This document shows, piece after piece, positions 19,270 through 29,721 of a DNA stretch of 64,000 bases. Below the pieces are notes generated by a model, which ran no database searches, was not told where the DNA came from, and saw only the letters and a program-made list of their open reading frames with translations. The stretch lies in the NCBI RefSeq assembly GCF_006539825.1, contig NZ_BJNT01000001.1, positions 1 through 64,000 on the forward strand, read 5' to 3'. Position numbers and translations under genes: made by a program. The first letter of the stretch is position 1; each line of letters begins with the position of its first letter. The DNA comes from Corynebacterium variabile. GTDB lineage: Bacteria; Actinomycetota; Actinomycetes; Mycobacteriales; Mycobacteriaceae.

Positions 19270-20037
19270 TCAGAACGTGCCCGGGTATGCCCCACCGTCG
19301 AGCAGCAGGTTCTGGCCGGTGATGTAGGACGCCTGCTCCGAGCACAGGTACGCGCAGGCCGCCCCGAACTCGGCCGGGTCCCCGTAGCGTCCGGCCGGTA
19401 TACCCTCCGGTACCGGCAGCTCCTCACCCGGCGCGACCCCGGCGGTCTCCCGGATCCGGTCGGTGGCGAACTTTCCCGGCAGCAGGTTGTTCAGCGTCAC
19501 GTTCGCCGAGGCCAGCTGCGGTTGACGGGCGACACCTGCGACGAAGCCCGTCAGCCCGGAGCGCGCACCGTTGGACAGGCCCAGGTTCGCGATCGGTGCC
19601 TTCACCGACCCCGAGGTGATGTTCACGACGCGTCCGAAGCCTCGGGAGGCCATGTCATCCACCGTCGCCCGGATCAGTTCCACCGCGGTGAGCATGTTCT
19701 GTCGGAGTGCACCGAGCCAGGCGTCCTCGTCCCAGTCCCGGAAGTCGCCGGGCGGCGGACCTCCGGCATTGGTGACGAGGATGTCGACCTGCGGGGCGGC
19801 GTCCAGAAGGGCGGCACGCACGGAAGGGTCCGTCACCGAGCCGACGACCTCTCGGGCCTCCACCCCGTGGCGCCGCAACTGCTCAGCCGCCTCCCCCAAC
19901 GGCCCCGCAGAACGCGCATTGACCACCAGATTCACGCCCTCAGCCGCCAGCGCGTCCGCACATCCGAAGCCCAGTCCCTTACTCGACGCGCAGACCACGG
20001 CCCAGCGTCCTGCTATTCCCAGATCCATGGCGTCCAC
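19270..20037 (-). CDS. SDR-family oxidoreductase with altered active site
   Basis: A 255-residue short-chain dehydrogenase/reductase. The cofactor fold is recognisable (VVCASSKGLGFGCADALAAEG, then VTNAGGPPPGDF). The usual catalytic YxxxK is not seen: after the conserved serine (NITSGSVKAPIANLG) the sequence reads LSNGARSGLTG, so serine and arginine occupy the Tyr and Lys places. This pattern occurs in a subgroup annotated as 3-oxoacyl-ACP reductase-like; actual activity is uncertain. Start GTG 20037, with a TATAGG element seven bases before it. It is divergent from the UvrA-like gene, the two promoters sharing about 25 bases. Confidence 0.82.
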   Translation of the reverse strand: MDAMDLGIAGRWAVVCASSKGLGFGCADALAAEGVNLVVNARSAGPLGEAAEQLRRHGVEAREVVGSVTDPSVRAALLDAAPQVDILVTNAGGPPPGDFRDWDEDAWLGALRQNMLTAVELIRATVDDMASRGFGRVVNITSGSVKAPIANLGLSNGARSGLTGFVAGVARQPQLASANVTLNNLLPGKFATDRIRETAGVAPGEELPVPEGIPAGRYGDPAEFGAACAYLCSEQASYITGQNLLLDGGAYPGTF

Positions 20038-20060
20038 GGTACTGCCTATACTGGGCTGTC

Positions 20061-22430
20061 ATGTCTGACCTGATCTCCGTGCACGACGCCCACCTGCGCA
20101 ACCTCCGCCATGTCGATGTGGAACTTCCCCGCAATGCGCTGGTCGCGGTGACCGGGGTGTCCGGGTCAGGAAAGTCGTCGCTGGCCTTCGGCACGATCCA
20201 CGGTGAAGCGCAGCGCCGCTACCTGGAATCCGTCGCCCCGTTCGCCCGCCGTCTGATCGCCGGCGCGGTGGACCCGAAGGTGGCGCGGATCGAGGGACTC
20301 CCACCGACGGTTGCTCTGGAGCAGAACCGGGCGGGCGGCGGTGCGCGGTCGACTGTGGGGACTTTCTCCACCGTGTCCAACTCCGTGCGACTGCTGTACT
20401 CCCGCTGCGGTTACTACCCCGCCGAGCTGCGCGACAGACTGGGTCGGCTGGATTCAGACCACTTCTCCCCCAACACCGCCGCCGGGATGTGCCCGACCTG
20501 CCAGGGCACGGGGACAGTCCACGCACCGACGGAACAGTCGATGGTGCCGGACCCGTCACTGTCCATCGACGAGGGGGCGATCGCCGCATGGCCCGGCGCG
20601 TGGCTGGGCAAGAACTTCCATGACATCCTCGTCACCCTCGGCTACCGCACCGACCTCCCCTGGCACGAGCTGCCGCAGACCGAGCGCGACTGGATCCTTT
20701 TCACCGACGACAAGCCGGTGGTCACGGTGCATCCGGTGCGCGGCGCCGACCAGATTCAACGCACCTACGACGGCACCTGGCGGTCGGTCTCGGTGTACCT
20801 GTGCGAGACTCTGGCCGCCACCGGATCGGAGTCGACCCGCAGGCGCGTGCTCTCCTTCATGGACCATGCGGTGTGCCCGGACTGCGGTGGACGCCGCCTC
20901 ACCCCGGACGCTCTGCAAGTCACCTACCGCGGCTACCCGGTGGATGAACTCAATGCCCTCTCGCTGGAGACCTTGCGGGAACTGCTGGAACAGGGCTCCG
21001 ACACCACAGAGGACACCGCCGACGCAGCGACGGAAGCCGAACGACTCCTGCTCGACCAGGTCCTGCCGACACTCACCGCCGCCGTCGACCTGGGTCTCGG
21101 GCATCTCAGCCTGGACCGACCGGCGACCACACTGTCCGCCGGTGAGATGCAGCGGCTACGACTGGCCTCCCAGCTGCACTCGGGCCTGTTCGGGGTGGTC
21201 TACGTCCTCGACGAGCCCTCGGCCGGTCTGCACCCGACCGAACGCACCGCAGTCCGTGAACTTATGGACCGTTTCCTGGACGCCGGCAACAGTGTCATCC
21301 TCGTGGAGCACGATATGGCCCTGGTCGCCGACGCCGACCATGTCATCGATGTCGGCCCGGGTGCCGGCGAGCTCGGCGGGGAGGTCCTCTGGTCAGGCCC
21401 GGTGGCGGGCCTGGCCGCGCAGGACACCCCGACCGGACGCGCACTCGCGGCATCTTTCCCCACCCTGAAGGGTGCCCCGCGACCCGCGACGGACAGCGTG
21501 CCGGTGCGTGCCACCGCGCGCACCCTCGATGTGGACGCCACCCTCGGCCTCGGCCAGTTCACCGCGGTCACAGGCATCTCCGGGTCCGGGAAGTCGACCC
21601 TGGTCTCCCAGGTCCTCCCCGGCATACTGGAGGACACTGGCCTACGTGCACTGTTGATCACCCAACAGCCCATCGGACGGACGCCGCGCTCCACGCTGGC
21701 CACCTACACCGGCCTGTTCGACCGGGTGCGCAAGCTCTTCGCGGACACCGACGAGGCGAAGCGACGCGGATGGACGGTATCCCGGTTCTCCTACAACGTC
21801 ACACAGGGCCGCTGCCCCACCTGCAACGGTGAGGGGACGATCGAGGTGGAGCTGGTGTTCCTGCCCGGCAGCTACACGACCTGCCCCGACTGCCACGGTG
21901 CCCGGTACAACCCGGAGACCCTGGAGGTCACCTGGCACGGGTACACCGTAGCGGAGATCCTCGACCTCACCGTGGCCGAGGCCCGGGACGTGTTCACCGA
22001 GGAGCCGCAGATCGCCGCCGCACTTCAGGCCCTGCATGCGGTCGGTCTGGACTACCTGCGGCTGGGCCAGGGCGCCCCGGAGCTCTCCGGCGGCGAGGCT
22101 CAGCGCATCAAGCTGGCGACCGAACTGCAGCGCTCCGGAAAGACGCGACGACGCACCCCGACCGTGCACCTGCTGGACGAGCCGACGACCGGACTCCACC
22201 CGGCGGACGTGGACCTTCTGGTCACTGAACTGCACCGCCTGGTGGACGCCGGAGACTCCGTGGTGGTCGTCGAACATGACCTCCGGGTTGTCGCGCAGGC
22301 GGACCGGGTGATCGACCTGGGCCCGGGTGCAGGCGCCGACGGTGGCCGGATCATCGCCGACGGAACACCTGCCGAGGTTGCGGCAACGGACACGGCAACC
22401 GGTCGGGCGCTGGCGGCGTCCTCCGGTTAA
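20061..22430 (+). CDS. Short UvrA-like ATPase (UvrA2 / class II)
   Basis: A 789-residue tandem ABC ATPase of the UvrA family, shorter than the ~950-residue excinuclease UvrA. Both nucleotide sites are complete: Walker [11 protein letters not shown] (near residue 32) and [10 protein letters not shown] (near 510), signatures [10 protein letters not shown] and [10 protein letters not shown], Walker [12 protein letters not shown] and [11 protein letters not shown]. Zinc-module cysteines are present ([32 protein letters not shown]). The size suggests loss of the UvrB-binding insertion, as in UvrA2/DrrC-type proteins linked to tolerance of DNA-binding compounds. A TATACT element (20047-20052) eight bases before the ATG indicates a leaderless mRNA. 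Confidence 0.87.
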   Translation: MSDLISVHDAHLRNLRHVDVELPRNALVAVTGVSGSGKSSLAFGTIHGEAQRRYLESVAPFARRLIAGAVDPKVARIEGLPPTVALEQNRAGGGARSTVGTFSTVSNSVRLLYSRCGYYPAELRDRLGRLDSDHFSPNTAAGMCPTCQGTGTVHAPTEQSMVPDPSLSIDEGAIAAWPGAWLGKNFHDILVTLGYRTDLPWHELPQTERDWILFTDDKPVVTVHPVRGADQIQRTYDGTWRSVSVYLCETLAATGSESTRRRVLSFMDHAVCPDCGGRRLTPDALQVTYRGYPVDELNALSLETLRELLEQGSDTTEDTADAATEAERLLLDQVLPTLTAAVDLGLGHLSLDRPATTLSAGEMQRLRLASQLHSGLFGVVYVLDEPSAGLHPTERTAVRELMDRFLDAGNSVILVEHDMALVADADHVIDVGPGAGELGGEVLWSGPVAGLAAQDTPTGRALAASFPTLKGAPRPATDSVPVRATARTLDVDATLGLGQFTAVTGISGSGKSTLVSQVLPGILEDTGLRALLITQQPIGRTPRSTLATYTGLFDRVRKLFADTDEAKRRGWTVSRFSYNVTQGRCPTCNGEGTIEVELVFLPGSYTTCPDCHGARYNPETLEVTWHGYTVAEILDLTVAEARDVFTEEPQIAAALQALHAVGLDYLRLGQGAPELSGGEAQRIKLATELQRSGKTRRRTPTVHLLDEPTTGLHPADVDLLVTELHRLVDAGDSVVVVEHDLRVVAQADRVIDLGPGAGADGGRIIADGTPAEVAATDTATGRALAASSG

Positions 22431-23296
22431 TCCAGCCCCACTGCGGCCGCCGCGTGGATCGCGTCGGTCAGCGCCTCCAGCGTGTCCGATTCCAGCCGCC
22501 ACCGCTGCCAGTAGAGCGGCACTTCGAGGACATCGTCGCTGAGCCGGGCCATGGTGCCGGCGTCCACGAACGGCGTCGCAGCGGGCACGGGGACCACCGT
22601 CCAGCCCAGACCTGCGACCACGGCATCGTTGAGCCCCTCGAAACTCGGGATCCGGGAAACCCGCCGTCCCACATCCGGGATGATGCCGTGCAGGTCGAGG
22701 ATGTCATCGGTCATCCGGTCATGCTCACCGATGATGAGCAGTGGCAGGTTCTTCCATCCGCCGCCGTCCTCGCTGTCCAGACGATCGGCCAGGGCCGGGG
22801 ATCCGACCGGCCAGTAGCGCAGCACACCGAGTTCCTCGACCTCACAGCCAGGGACCGGATCGGCGGATGCGGTGACCACCCCCATACAGTCGCCCCGGCG
22901 CAGCATCTCCAGGGAATGCTGCTCATCCTCCACCGTCAACCGCAGAGCGATCCCGCCCTGTTCCGCGAGGGTCCGCAGCACAGGTCGGAACCAGGTACCC
23001 AGCGAGTCCGCATTGACGCCGACAGTCACCGGACGCTCGCTGATACGTCCCCGCAACCGGTCATCGGTCTCCTGTTCCAGCAGCCGGAGGCGTCGGGCCG
23101 CCTGGACAAGCACCTCCCCGGCCTCGGTCACGCCGACCGGTGAGCCACGCCGCACGACCACCCGGCCGACGTCCGATTCGAGCGCCTTGATCCTCTGGCT
23201 GACCGCCGAGGGGCTCACGCCCAGACGCGAGGCTGCGGCATCGAAACTCCCCTCATCGACGACAAGCAGCAGAGTATCGAGGTGACGTGGGATCAT
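22427..23296 (-). CDS. lysG: LysR-family regulator LysG (ArgP-type)
   Basis: A 289-residue LysR regulator. The N-terminal helix-turn-helix is clear (HLDTLLLVVDEGSFDAAASRLGVSPSAVSQRIKALE), followed by the effector-binding domain. It is divergent from lysE, separated by 73 bases, the arrangement known in C. glutamicum where LysG activates lysE in response to lysine, arginine or histidine. Its 3' end overlaps the UvrA-like gene by four bases, tail to tail. Function is assigned by family and context together. Confidence 0.9.
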   Translation of the reverse strand: MIPRHLDTLLLVVDEGSFDAAASRLGVSPSAVSQRIKALESDVGRVVVRRGSPVGVTEAGEVLVQAARRLRLLEQETDDRLRGRISERPVTVGVNADSLGTWFRPVLRTLAEQGGIALRLTVEDEQHSLEMLRRGDCMGVVTASADPVPGCEVEELGVLRYWPVGSPALADRLDSEDGGGWKNLPLLIIGEHDRMTDDILDLHGIIPDVGRRVSRIPSFEGLNDAVVAGLGWTVVPVPAATPFVDAGTMARLSDDVLEVPLYWQRWRLESDTLEALTDAIHAAAAVGLD

Positions 23297-23369
23297 GAAG
23301 CTGATCTTACGTCAGTTCAGAAGTCCTTGGTTGTCTTCATCGGGGGTGGTTCCTAGGCTCATCCGGGTG

Positions 23370-24095
23370 ATGACCGCTACCCTTGCCTCCCAGTTCCATG
23401 TCGCCCTCTCCGGACTGCTGTTCCAGCTGACCGTCATCGTCGGTATCGGGCCGCAGAATATCGTCCTGCTCAAGCAGGGTGTGCGACGCTGGGGTGTGGG
23501 CCTGGTCGTCTCCGTGTTCATCATCGGCGACATCGTGCTGCTCACCCTCGGCACCGCCGGCGTGGCGGTCGTCGTGGAGAAGATGCCGCTGCTGCTGGAG
23601 ATCCTGCGCTGGGGCGGCGTGGCCTACCTGCTGTGGTTCGCCACCACCTGCCTGCGTGACGTGCGCAACCCCACCCCGATCGACACCTGCACCGAGCGTC
23701 CTTCGGTGGAGACGGTTACTGTGCACTCCCCCGACGCCGGCTCTGATTCCGCCGTGGCCACGCTCACCCGCATTCCCCTGCGCACCCGGGTGACGACCCG
23801 GATGCCGGCACTGGCCGCGCTCCCCACTGCACTGGCCGTGACCTTCCTCAACCCGGCGGCCTGGGTCGACGGCATGATCGTCTTCGGCACCATGTCCAAC
23901 CAGTACGGGAGCGGCGGAAAGTGGGTCTTCACCGTCGGCGCCCTGGTCGGCTCGGTGCTCTTCTTCGTCGGGGTCGGCTACGCCGCCCGACTGCTCGCCC
24001 GGCCACTGTCGAAGGTGTCCGTCTGGCGGTGGATCAACCTCGGCATCGGCGTCCTCATGCTCGCCATGGCCGCGCGCCTGGCGACGATGGGCTGA
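23370..24095 (+). CDS. lysE: Basic amino acid exporter LysE
   Basis: A 241-residue LysE-superfamily exporter for lysine/arginine. Hydrophobic helices run from LLFQLTVIVGIGPQNIVLLKQG (the family signature with GPQN) through VVSVFIIGDIVLLTLG and, after a ~55-residue polar loop rich in Thr/Pro, TALAVTFLNPAAWVDGMIVFG. The frame extends upstream to 23295, but that part overlaps the lysG promoter side; the ATG at 23370 matches the conserved N-terminus. A TAGGCT -10 element lies just upstream. It ends one base before the convergent DoxX gene. Confidence 0.92.
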   Translation: MTATLASQFHVALSGLLFQLTVIVGIGPQNIVLLKQGVRRWGVGLVVSVFIIGDIVLLTLGTAGVAVVVEKMPLLLEILRWGGVAYLLWFATTCLRDVRNPTPIDTCTERPSVETVTVHSPDAGSDSAVATLTRIPLRTRVTTRMPALAALPTALAVTFLNPAAWVDGMIVFGTMSNQYGSGGKWVFTVGALVGSVLFFVGVGYAARLLARPLSKVSVWRWINLGIGVLMLAMAARLATMG

Positions 24096-25175
24096 TCAGA
24101 ACGGGTTTCCCCCGCCGAGGAGCACCCATGCCGCCGCGGCACCGGCGGTGCCGAAGACCGCCCACAGCCAGGCGGACGCCCTCGGGCGGGTCGCCCAACC
24201 ACGGGAGACGTCCGCGCCGTAGCGGCCGGGGCCGGTGAAGATGAGCACCAGGCCGAGCAGACCCAGGATCGCCCAGATCTGGACGTCCTTGCTCATCTCG
24301 TAGGGCCAGTAGCCGGCACCGGACTGCGAGAGCTCGAACAGGGCCATGAAGCCCGCGCCGACCAGTGCGAAAGCACCGCCGACCGGCGTCGCCAGCCCCA
24401 GCAGCAGCAGCCCACCACCGACGAGCTGGACCACCGGCAGGGCGATCGCGAGAACTTCGGCCGCCGTGAAGTCGAACAGCCGGCTCTCCAGGGCATCGAT
24501 CCCCGGATCACCACCGAACCCGAAGAGGGTCTGGGCACCACGCAGGATCAGCAGGACGCCGACCACGATGCGCAGGACGAGCAGTCCCAGGTCCAGGGTG
24601 CCGCGCGGGGTGGACGTCACCGCGACAGCACCGGCCCCCTGCTCCGCACCCCCGGTACCGTCGAGCGCCTCGGCGTTCACGGCGTTCTCGGCGTCAGCGC
24701 CGTCGATGTCCCCGACCTGGCGGGTGTCGTCGAAGACGGAGGTCGCGTAGTCGGGACCGTAACCGCTGGCATAGGCGTCGTCACCGGCCGGTGCGTCGGG
24801 GGGGACGGCCACCGGATCGAAGACGCGCGTCGCGGCGTCCTCGTCGTCCAGGGCGTCGGAGCTGCCCGACTCGCCGGGGCCGCCGATCACCTGTGTGGCC
24901 CCGGCGGACTCGTCCAGCGAGGACGCGAAGACGGTGGTCTCCGTGTCGTCCGCCTCAGGCTCCGGTTCGGGTTCAGGTTCCGGTTCAGGAGCCTTGGGCA
25001 CGATCTTCTGTGGACGGGCGCGCCCGGTGACGTCGTAGATGTCGCGGGCGGGACGCGGGGCTTCCGGGACATCGGTCTCCGGGGCATCTGGCACGTCGAT
25101 GCCCCCGAGGTCGTCCACGGTCTCGAAATCAGGGTCGGGGTCGGGTCGGCGGGGGTTCTTCGTCTCATCAGTCAC
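24096..25175 (-). CDS. DoxX-family membrane protein with long acidic N-terminus
   Basis: About 359 residues. The last ~140 form a DoxX domain with four helices (LGLLVLRIVVGVLLILRG, LAIALPVVQLVGGGLLLLG, IWAILGLLGLVLIFTGPGR, and the C-terminal AVFGTAGAAAAWVLLGG). The first ~210 residues are acidic and Pro/Ala-rich without predicted structure, including a run of Pro-Glu pairs (PEPEPEPEPEPE, about 24960-25000). GTG at 25175 is my choice of start (VTDETKNPRR); the frame is open far upstream but that region lacks codon bias for this frame and is covered by the divergent gene. DoxX proteins are tied to redox or membrane-stress functions; role here unknown. Confidence 0.75.
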   Translation of the reverse strand: MTDETKNPRRPDPDPDFETVDDLGGIDVPDAPETDVPEAPRPARDIYDVTGRARPQKIVPKAPEPEPEPEPEPEADDTETTVFASSLDESAGATQVIGGPGESGSSDALDDEDAATRVFDPVAVPPDAPAGDDAYASGYGPDYATSVFDDTRQVGDIDGADAENAVNAEALDGTGGAEQGAGAVAVTSTPRGTLDLGLLVLRIVVGVLLILRGAQTLFGFGGDPGIDALESRLFDFTAAEVLAIALPVVQLVGGGLLLLGLATPVGGAFALVGAGFMALFELSQSGAGYWPYEMSKDVQIWAILGLLGLVLIFTGPGRYGADVSRGWATRPRASAWLWAVFGTAGAAAAWVLLGGGNPF

Positions 25176-25283
25176 ATCCCCACCATAAACACCGAATCCC
25201 CGCCACAGCGGTAGACACGACCGGCCCACCCGGGGATTCGGCCTAGTCTGGGGAGGAACGGAACAACTACCGAGGAGGACGCA

Positions 25284-26345
25284 GTGGGATACGTCGAGGC
25301 CGGCGGCTACGACCGGGACATGAACTACATCGACGACCGGGTCGTGGAACACCCTGAGGGCGACCGGGAGTGGCCGGTCGAGGCCGGGCGCTACCGGCTC
25401 GTCGGCTCCCGGGCCTGCCCCTGGGCCCACCGCGCGATCATCACCCGTCGGCTCGTCGGGCTGGATGTCGGACCGGACGCCGGCCCAGGCGGTACCGGTC
25501 CGGCCCCGCTGTCGCAGGGGCTGTGCGGTCCCACCCACGACTGGAAGTCCTGGACCTTCGACCTCGACGTGGACTCGGTGGATCCGGTACTCGGCGTCGG
25601 CCGACTGCGGGACTGCTACCTGCACCGGTACGCGGACTACCCGAAGGGGATCACCGTCCCCGCTCTGGTGGAGGTCAACTCGAAGGCCGTGGTGACCAAT
25701 GACTTCCGCTCCATGGTCACTGACCTCGCCACACAGTGGGCCCCGCTGCACCGGTCCGGCGCCCCGGACCTCTACCCCGCTGAGCTCCGTGAAGAGATCG
25801 ACGCGATGGTGGACCTCAACTTCCGCACCGTGAACAACGGGGTGTACCGCTGCGGGTTCGCCGGAGACCAGGCGTCCTACGAGGACGCCTTCGCCGTACT
25901 CTTCGCCCGGCTCGATGAGCTCGAGGAGCGCCTGGCCACCCGCCGGTACCTCGTCGGTGAGCACCTGACGCTCGCGGATGTCTACCTCTTCGTCACACTG
26001 GTGCGTTTCGACCATGTCTACCACGGGCACTTCAAGTGCAACCGGAACAGGATCGCCGAGATGCCGAACCTCTGGGGCTACCTGCGCGACCTCTTCCAGA
26101 CCCCTGGTATCGGAGACACCGTCAACCTCGACCACATCAAGCAGCACTACTACCGGGTGCACACCGACATCAACCCCACCGGCGTGGTCGCGGTCGGGCC
26201 GGATCCGGCGGCGTTCTACACCCCGCACGACCGGGAGCGTCTCGGGGGCACGCCGTTCTGGAATGCGGCCGGGAACGCAGAAGCTCCGGCCGCGCCGCGT
26301 CCGGAAGATATCCGGGACGGCGACGAGGCCGGAGCTTTCGCCTGA
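25284..26345 (+). CDS. Glutathionyl-hydroquinone reductase-like protein (GST fold)
   Basis: A 353-residue member of the GST-like ECM4/YqjG family. The active-site CPWAHR motif is in the N-terminal thioredoxin-fold part (RLVGSRACPWAHRAIITRRL), with VPALVEV further on and an all-helical C-terminal domain (RRYLVGEHLTLADVYLFVTLVRFD and NLWGYLRDLFQTPGIGDTV). In other bacteria these enzymes reduce glutathionyl-hydroquinones. Corynebacteria use mycothiol instead of glutathione, so the natural thiol is probably different. The GTG start follows GAGGAGG at the right distance. Confidence 0.85.
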   Translation: MGYVEAGGYDRDMNYIDDRVVEHPEGDREWPVEAGRYRLVGSRACPWAHRAIITRRLVGLDVGPDAGPGGTGPAPLSQGLCGPTHDWKSWTFDLDVDSVDPVLGVGRLRDCYLHRYADYPKGITVPALVEVNSKAVVTNDFRSMVTDLATQWAPLHRSGAPDLYPAELREEIDAMVDLNFRTVNNGVYRCGFAGDQASYEDAFAVLFARLDELEERLATRRYLVGEHLTLADVYLFVTLVRFDHVYHGHFKCNRNRIAEMPNLWGYLRDLFQTPGIGDTVNLDHIKQHYYRVHTDINPTGVVAVGPDPAAFYTPHDRERLGGTPFWNAAGNAEAPAAPRPEDIRDGDEAGAFA

Positions 26346-26367
26346 GCGGTCCTGTTGAGAGGGCCGG

Positions 26368-27867
26368 TTACAGGGCGGAGGTGATCTTCTCGACGGAATC
26401 CTTGGCGTCGCCGAGGAGCATGTCGGTGTTCTCGTTGAAGAACAGCGGGTTCTGGACGCCGGCGTAACCGGCACCCATGGAGCGCTTGAACACGACGACG
26501 CGCTTGGCTTCCCACACCTTGAGCACGGGCATGCCGGCGAGCGGCGAGCCGGGCTCTTCGGCGATGGGGTTGACCGTGTCATTCGCGCCGATGACGAGCA
26601 CCACGTCGATGTCGGCGAAGTCGTCGTTGACCTCGTCCATCTCGTGCACGATGTCGTAGGGCACCTTGGCCTCGGCCAGGAGCACGTTCATGTGACCGGG
26701 CAGACGGCCGGCGACCGGGTGGATGCCGAAGGTGACGTCGACACCCTTTTCGCGGAGCTTGGAGACCATTGCGGCCACCGGGTACTGGGCCTGGGCCACG
26801 GCCATGCCGTAGCCCGGGGTGATCATCACGGACTTGGCGCCCTTCAGCAGCTCGGCGGTCTCCTCGGCGGTGATCTCGGTGTGCGTGCCGTAGTCACGGT
26901 CGTCACTGGAGGACGCCTCGGTGCCGAAGCCACCCAGGATGACGGAGATGAACGAACGGTTCATCGCCTTGCACATGATGTAGGACAGGTAGGCACCGGA
27001 GGAACCGACCAGTGCGCCGGTGATGATGAGCAGCGGGTTTGCCAGCATGAAACCGGCCGCTGCGGCGGCCCAACCGGAGTAGGAGTTCAGCATGGACACG
27101 ACGACCGGCATGTCACCGCCACCGATGGCGGCGACGAGGTGCAGACCCAGCAGCAGGGCCAGGACGATCATGATGCCGAGGATCGTCCATGCGACAGCCT
27201 TGTTGTCGGCCTCTTCGGTACCGGTGAGGATGAAGAAGACCATGCCGACGACGGAGAGGACGATGATCGCCAGGTTCAGCAGGTTACGACCCGGGAGGGT
27301 GAGCGGGGCACCCTTCATACGGGCAGAGAGCTTCAGGTAGGCGATGATCGAGCCGGTGAAGGTGACGGCACCGATGAAGATGCCGAGGTAGACCTCACCG
27401 AGGTGGAACTTCTCGTAGCCGGCCTCGGAGGTGTGCTCGGCGTGGATGAAGGAGTTGACACCGATGAGCACAGCGGCCGCACCTACGAAGCAGTGCAGCA
27501 TCGCGATGAGCTCGGGCATGCCGGTCATCTCGACCTTGCTGGCACGGGCGATACCGATGACGGCACCGATGAGCATGGCGACCGCGACGAGGAGGATGGT
27601 GACCCAGGCGTCGTTGTAGTTCTCGGGGTCCGCGTGGGACTGGACGGCAGCCTTGAAGACCGTGGCCACCAGAGCGATGGTCATACCGGCGATGCCGAAG
27701 GTGTTGCCCCGAGAGGCGGACTGCTGCTTGGACAGACCGGCGAGAGCCAGGATGAACAGCAGGGCCGCGACGAGGTAGGCGAGAGTGGAGATCCGGTCGG
27801 TCCAGTCCAGGAGATCCTGGGACACATCCGGGTTGGTGACCTCAGTGGCGAGGATGAAGGAATTCAT
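26368..27867 (-). CDS. pntB: NAD(P) transhydrogenase subunit beta
   Basis: Membrane proton-translocating transhydrogenase subunit: about nine helices in the first ~290 residues (domain II) followed by the NADP-binding domain III ([56 protein letters not shown]). Length 499 agrees with the family. Its ATG shares a base with the pntA stop (TGATG), so the subunits are co-translated. Activity: NADH + NADP to NAD + NADPH driven by proton entry. Confidence 0.95.
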   Translation of the reverse strand: MNSFILATEVTNPDVSQDLLDWTDRISTLAYLVAALLFILALAGLSKQQSASRGNTFGIAGMTIALVATVFKAAVQSHADPENYNDAWVTILLVAVAMLIGAVIGIARASKVEMTGMPELIAMLHCFVGAAAVLIGVNSFIHAEHTSEAGYEKFHLGEVYLGIFIGAVTFTGSIIAYLKLSARMKGAPLTLPGRNLLNLAIIVLSVVGMVFFILTGTEEADNKAVAWTILGIMIVLALLLGLHLVAAIGGGDMPVVVSMLNSYSGWAAAAAGFMLANPLLIITGALVGSSGAYLSYIMCKAMNRSFISVILGGFGTEASSSDDRDYGTHTEITAEETAELLKGAKSVMITPGYGMAVAQAQYPVAAMVSKLREKGVDVTFGIHPVAGRLPGHMNVLLAEAKVPYDIVHEMDEVNDDFADIDVVLVIGANDTVNPIAEEPGSPLAGMPVLKVWEAKRVVVFKRSMGAGYAGVQNPLFFNENTDMLLGDAKDSVEKITSAL

Positions 27868-29408
27868 CAGTTACCTCCCTGGAACATGGCGAGCATGCGT
27901 CGGGTGACGGCGAAGCCGCCGAAGATGTTGATCGAGGCGATAACGACCGCGATGAACGCCAGGACCGCGATCGCCGCATTCGACGATCCGACCTGGAGCA
28001 CGGCACCGACCAGGATGATGCCGGAGATCGCGTTGGTCTCACTCATCAGCGGTGTGTGCAGGGAGTGCGAGACCGCGGTGATGACATAGAAGCCGACCAC
28101 GACGGCGAGCATGAGGATCATGTAGTTCGTGGTCACCGACAGCGGGCTGGCGAGCACGAGTGCCACACCGAGCGCACCGGCGACGATCTTCCACCACAGA
28201 CCGGAACCCTTCGGCTCCTCTTCTTCGGCCTCGGCGGCAGCAGTGGCAGCAGCCGGAGCGGGCGCCGGTGCGGCGGAGACCTTCACGGGCGGCGGCGGCC
28301 ACAGGATGTCGGACGCCGACCCGGTGGCGGACGCCTGGGTGACCGTGATGCCACGGACGATCTCGTCGTCCATGTCCAGGACCAGCCGGCCGTCCTTGCC
28401 CGGGGTGACGAGCTTGAACAGGTTGACGATGTTCTGGCCGTAGAGCTGGGAGGACTGCGCAGGAAGGCGTCCTGCCAGGTCGGTGTAGCCGATGATCTTC
28501 ACACCGTTGTCGGTCTCGGTCACCTCACCGGGGACGGTGAGTTCACAGTTACCGCCGTTGGCGGCGGCCATGTCGACGATGACCGAACCGGGGGTCATCG
28601 CGGCGACGTCGGCCGCGGTGAGCAGCACCGGGGACTTGCGACCCGGGATGTTAGCGGTGGTGATGACGATATCGGCCCGGGCGGCCTGCTCGGCGTAGAG
28701 TTTCGCGGCGGCGGCAGCCTGGTCCTGCGTCATCTCCTTGGCGTAGCCGTCGTCGGACTTCTCCGAGGCGGTCGGGATGGCGACGAACTCGGCGCCCATC
28801 GACTCGACCTGCTCGGCGGTCTCCGGACGGAGGTCGGTGGCCTTGACGACCGCACCCATGGAGTTGGCGGTACCGATGGCGGCGAGGCCTGCCACACCGG
28901 TGCCGATGACGTACACGGTGGCGGGCGGAACCTTACCGGCGGCGGTGACCTGACCGGTGAACAGTCGACCGAAGGTGTTGGCGGCCTCGATGACCGCACG
29001 GTAACCGGCGACGTTGGCCTGGGAGCTGAGCACGTCCATGGCCTGCGCACGACTGATGCGCGGGACGGTGTCCATCGCCATGGCCGTGAGGTTCTTCGCC
29101 GCGAGATCGGCGACCAGCTCGTCGTTGCGCCCGGGGGCGAGGCGGGCGATCAGCGTGGCCTGCGGCTTCATGGCCGCACGCTGCTCGGCGGAGGGGGTGT
29201 CGAGCGTGGTGATGATGTCGGCCGTGGACCAGACGTCATCGCCGACGATCCGCGCACCGGCGGACTCGTACTGGCTGTCGGGGTGGTTTGCCTGGTCGCC
29301 GGCACCGGACTGGACAGCAACGTCGTAGCCCAGCTTGATGAGCTTGCCGACGGTGTCCGGGGTGGCAGCGACCAGTGTCTGTGGTTCCCTGGGGATACCA
29401 ATGAGCAA
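27867..29408 (-). CDS. pntA: NAD(P) transhydrogenase subunit alpha (fused PntA)
   Basis: A 513-residue fused alpha subunit. The N-terminal NAD-binding domain ([39 protein letters not shown]) is followed by an Ala/Pro/Glu linker (~385-420) and four C-terminal helices ([18 protein letters not shown] onward). The start is TTG at 29408, with GAGGAG eight bases upstream. First gene of the pntAB operon. The 313 bases between it and gatB hold its promoter side, a perfect palindrome GACGTACGTC (29558-29567), two TGAGAC repeats, and the gatB terminator; no gene is visible there. Confidence 0.94.
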   Translation of the reverse strand: MLIGIPREPQTLVAATPDTVGKLIKLGYDVAVQSGAGDQANHPDSQYESAGARIVGDDVWSTADIITTLDTPSAEQRAAMKPQATLIARLAPGRNDELVADLAAKNLTAMAMDTVPRISRAQAMDVLSSQANVAGYRAVIEAANTFGRLFTGQVTAAGKVPPATVYVIGTGVAGLAAIGTANSMGAVVKATDLRPETAEQVESMGAEFVAIPTASEKSDDGYAKEMTQDQAAAAAKLYAEQAARADIVITTANIPGRKSPVLLTAADVAAMTPGSVIVDMAAANGGNCELTVPGEVTETDNGVKIIGYTDLAGRLPAQSSQLYGQNIVNLFKLVTPGKDGRLVLDMDDEIVRGITVTQASATGSASDILWPPPPVKVSAAPAPAPAAATAAAEAEEEEPKGSGLWWKIVAGALGVALVLASPLSVTTNYMILMLAVVVGFYVITAVSHSLHTPLMSETNAISGIILVGAVLQVGSSNAAIAVLAFIAVVIASINIFGGFAVTRRMLAMFQGGN

Positions 29409-29647
29409 CGGAGGGCTCCTCGAAGAGCGGGGTCGGTCGCCGGGCTTCCAGGTTCACAGGCACACGGATGGGTGGCCGGGGCGCCGGAAGCTCGCAACGG
29501 ACCGGTCGTAAAATGGGTCACGTCTGTAAACGTCTCATTAAGTATGCAGTCTCATGCGACGTACGTCACCGGTTTTCCGTTAAGTACCCTGACACCTCCG
29601 TAAGTTCACCCCCACATCACCCCCGAAGCGGGTGAAAAACGCCGAAA

Positions 29648-29691
29648 CCCCCGCAGGATTGTTATTTCTTCAAGAAACACTCCTGCGGGGG
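29648..29691 (-). terminator. gatB terminator
   Basis: CCCCCGCAGGA (29648-29658) and TCCTGCGGGGG (29681-29691) form an 11-base perfect stem; the loop contains a nested palindrome TTTCTTCAAGAAA. On the minus strand it follows gatB and is followed by TTTCGGCGTTTTT. Confidence 0.8.
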
Positions 29692-29721
29692 CTATGATGA
29701 CCGGCGGTTCACACGGCAGGC

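Noticed and set aside
17141-19345. A 734-residue open frame antisense to ilvD
   Set aside because: Composition (Gly/Val/Asp/His-rich, no domain) is the known shadow of a G/C-rich third codon position; ilvD on the other strand is fully conserved.
24955-25005. Tandem DNA repeat in the DoxX gene
   Set aside because: The repeat is imperfect and encodes Pro-Glu pairs in a disordered region; ordinary low-complexity coding sequence.
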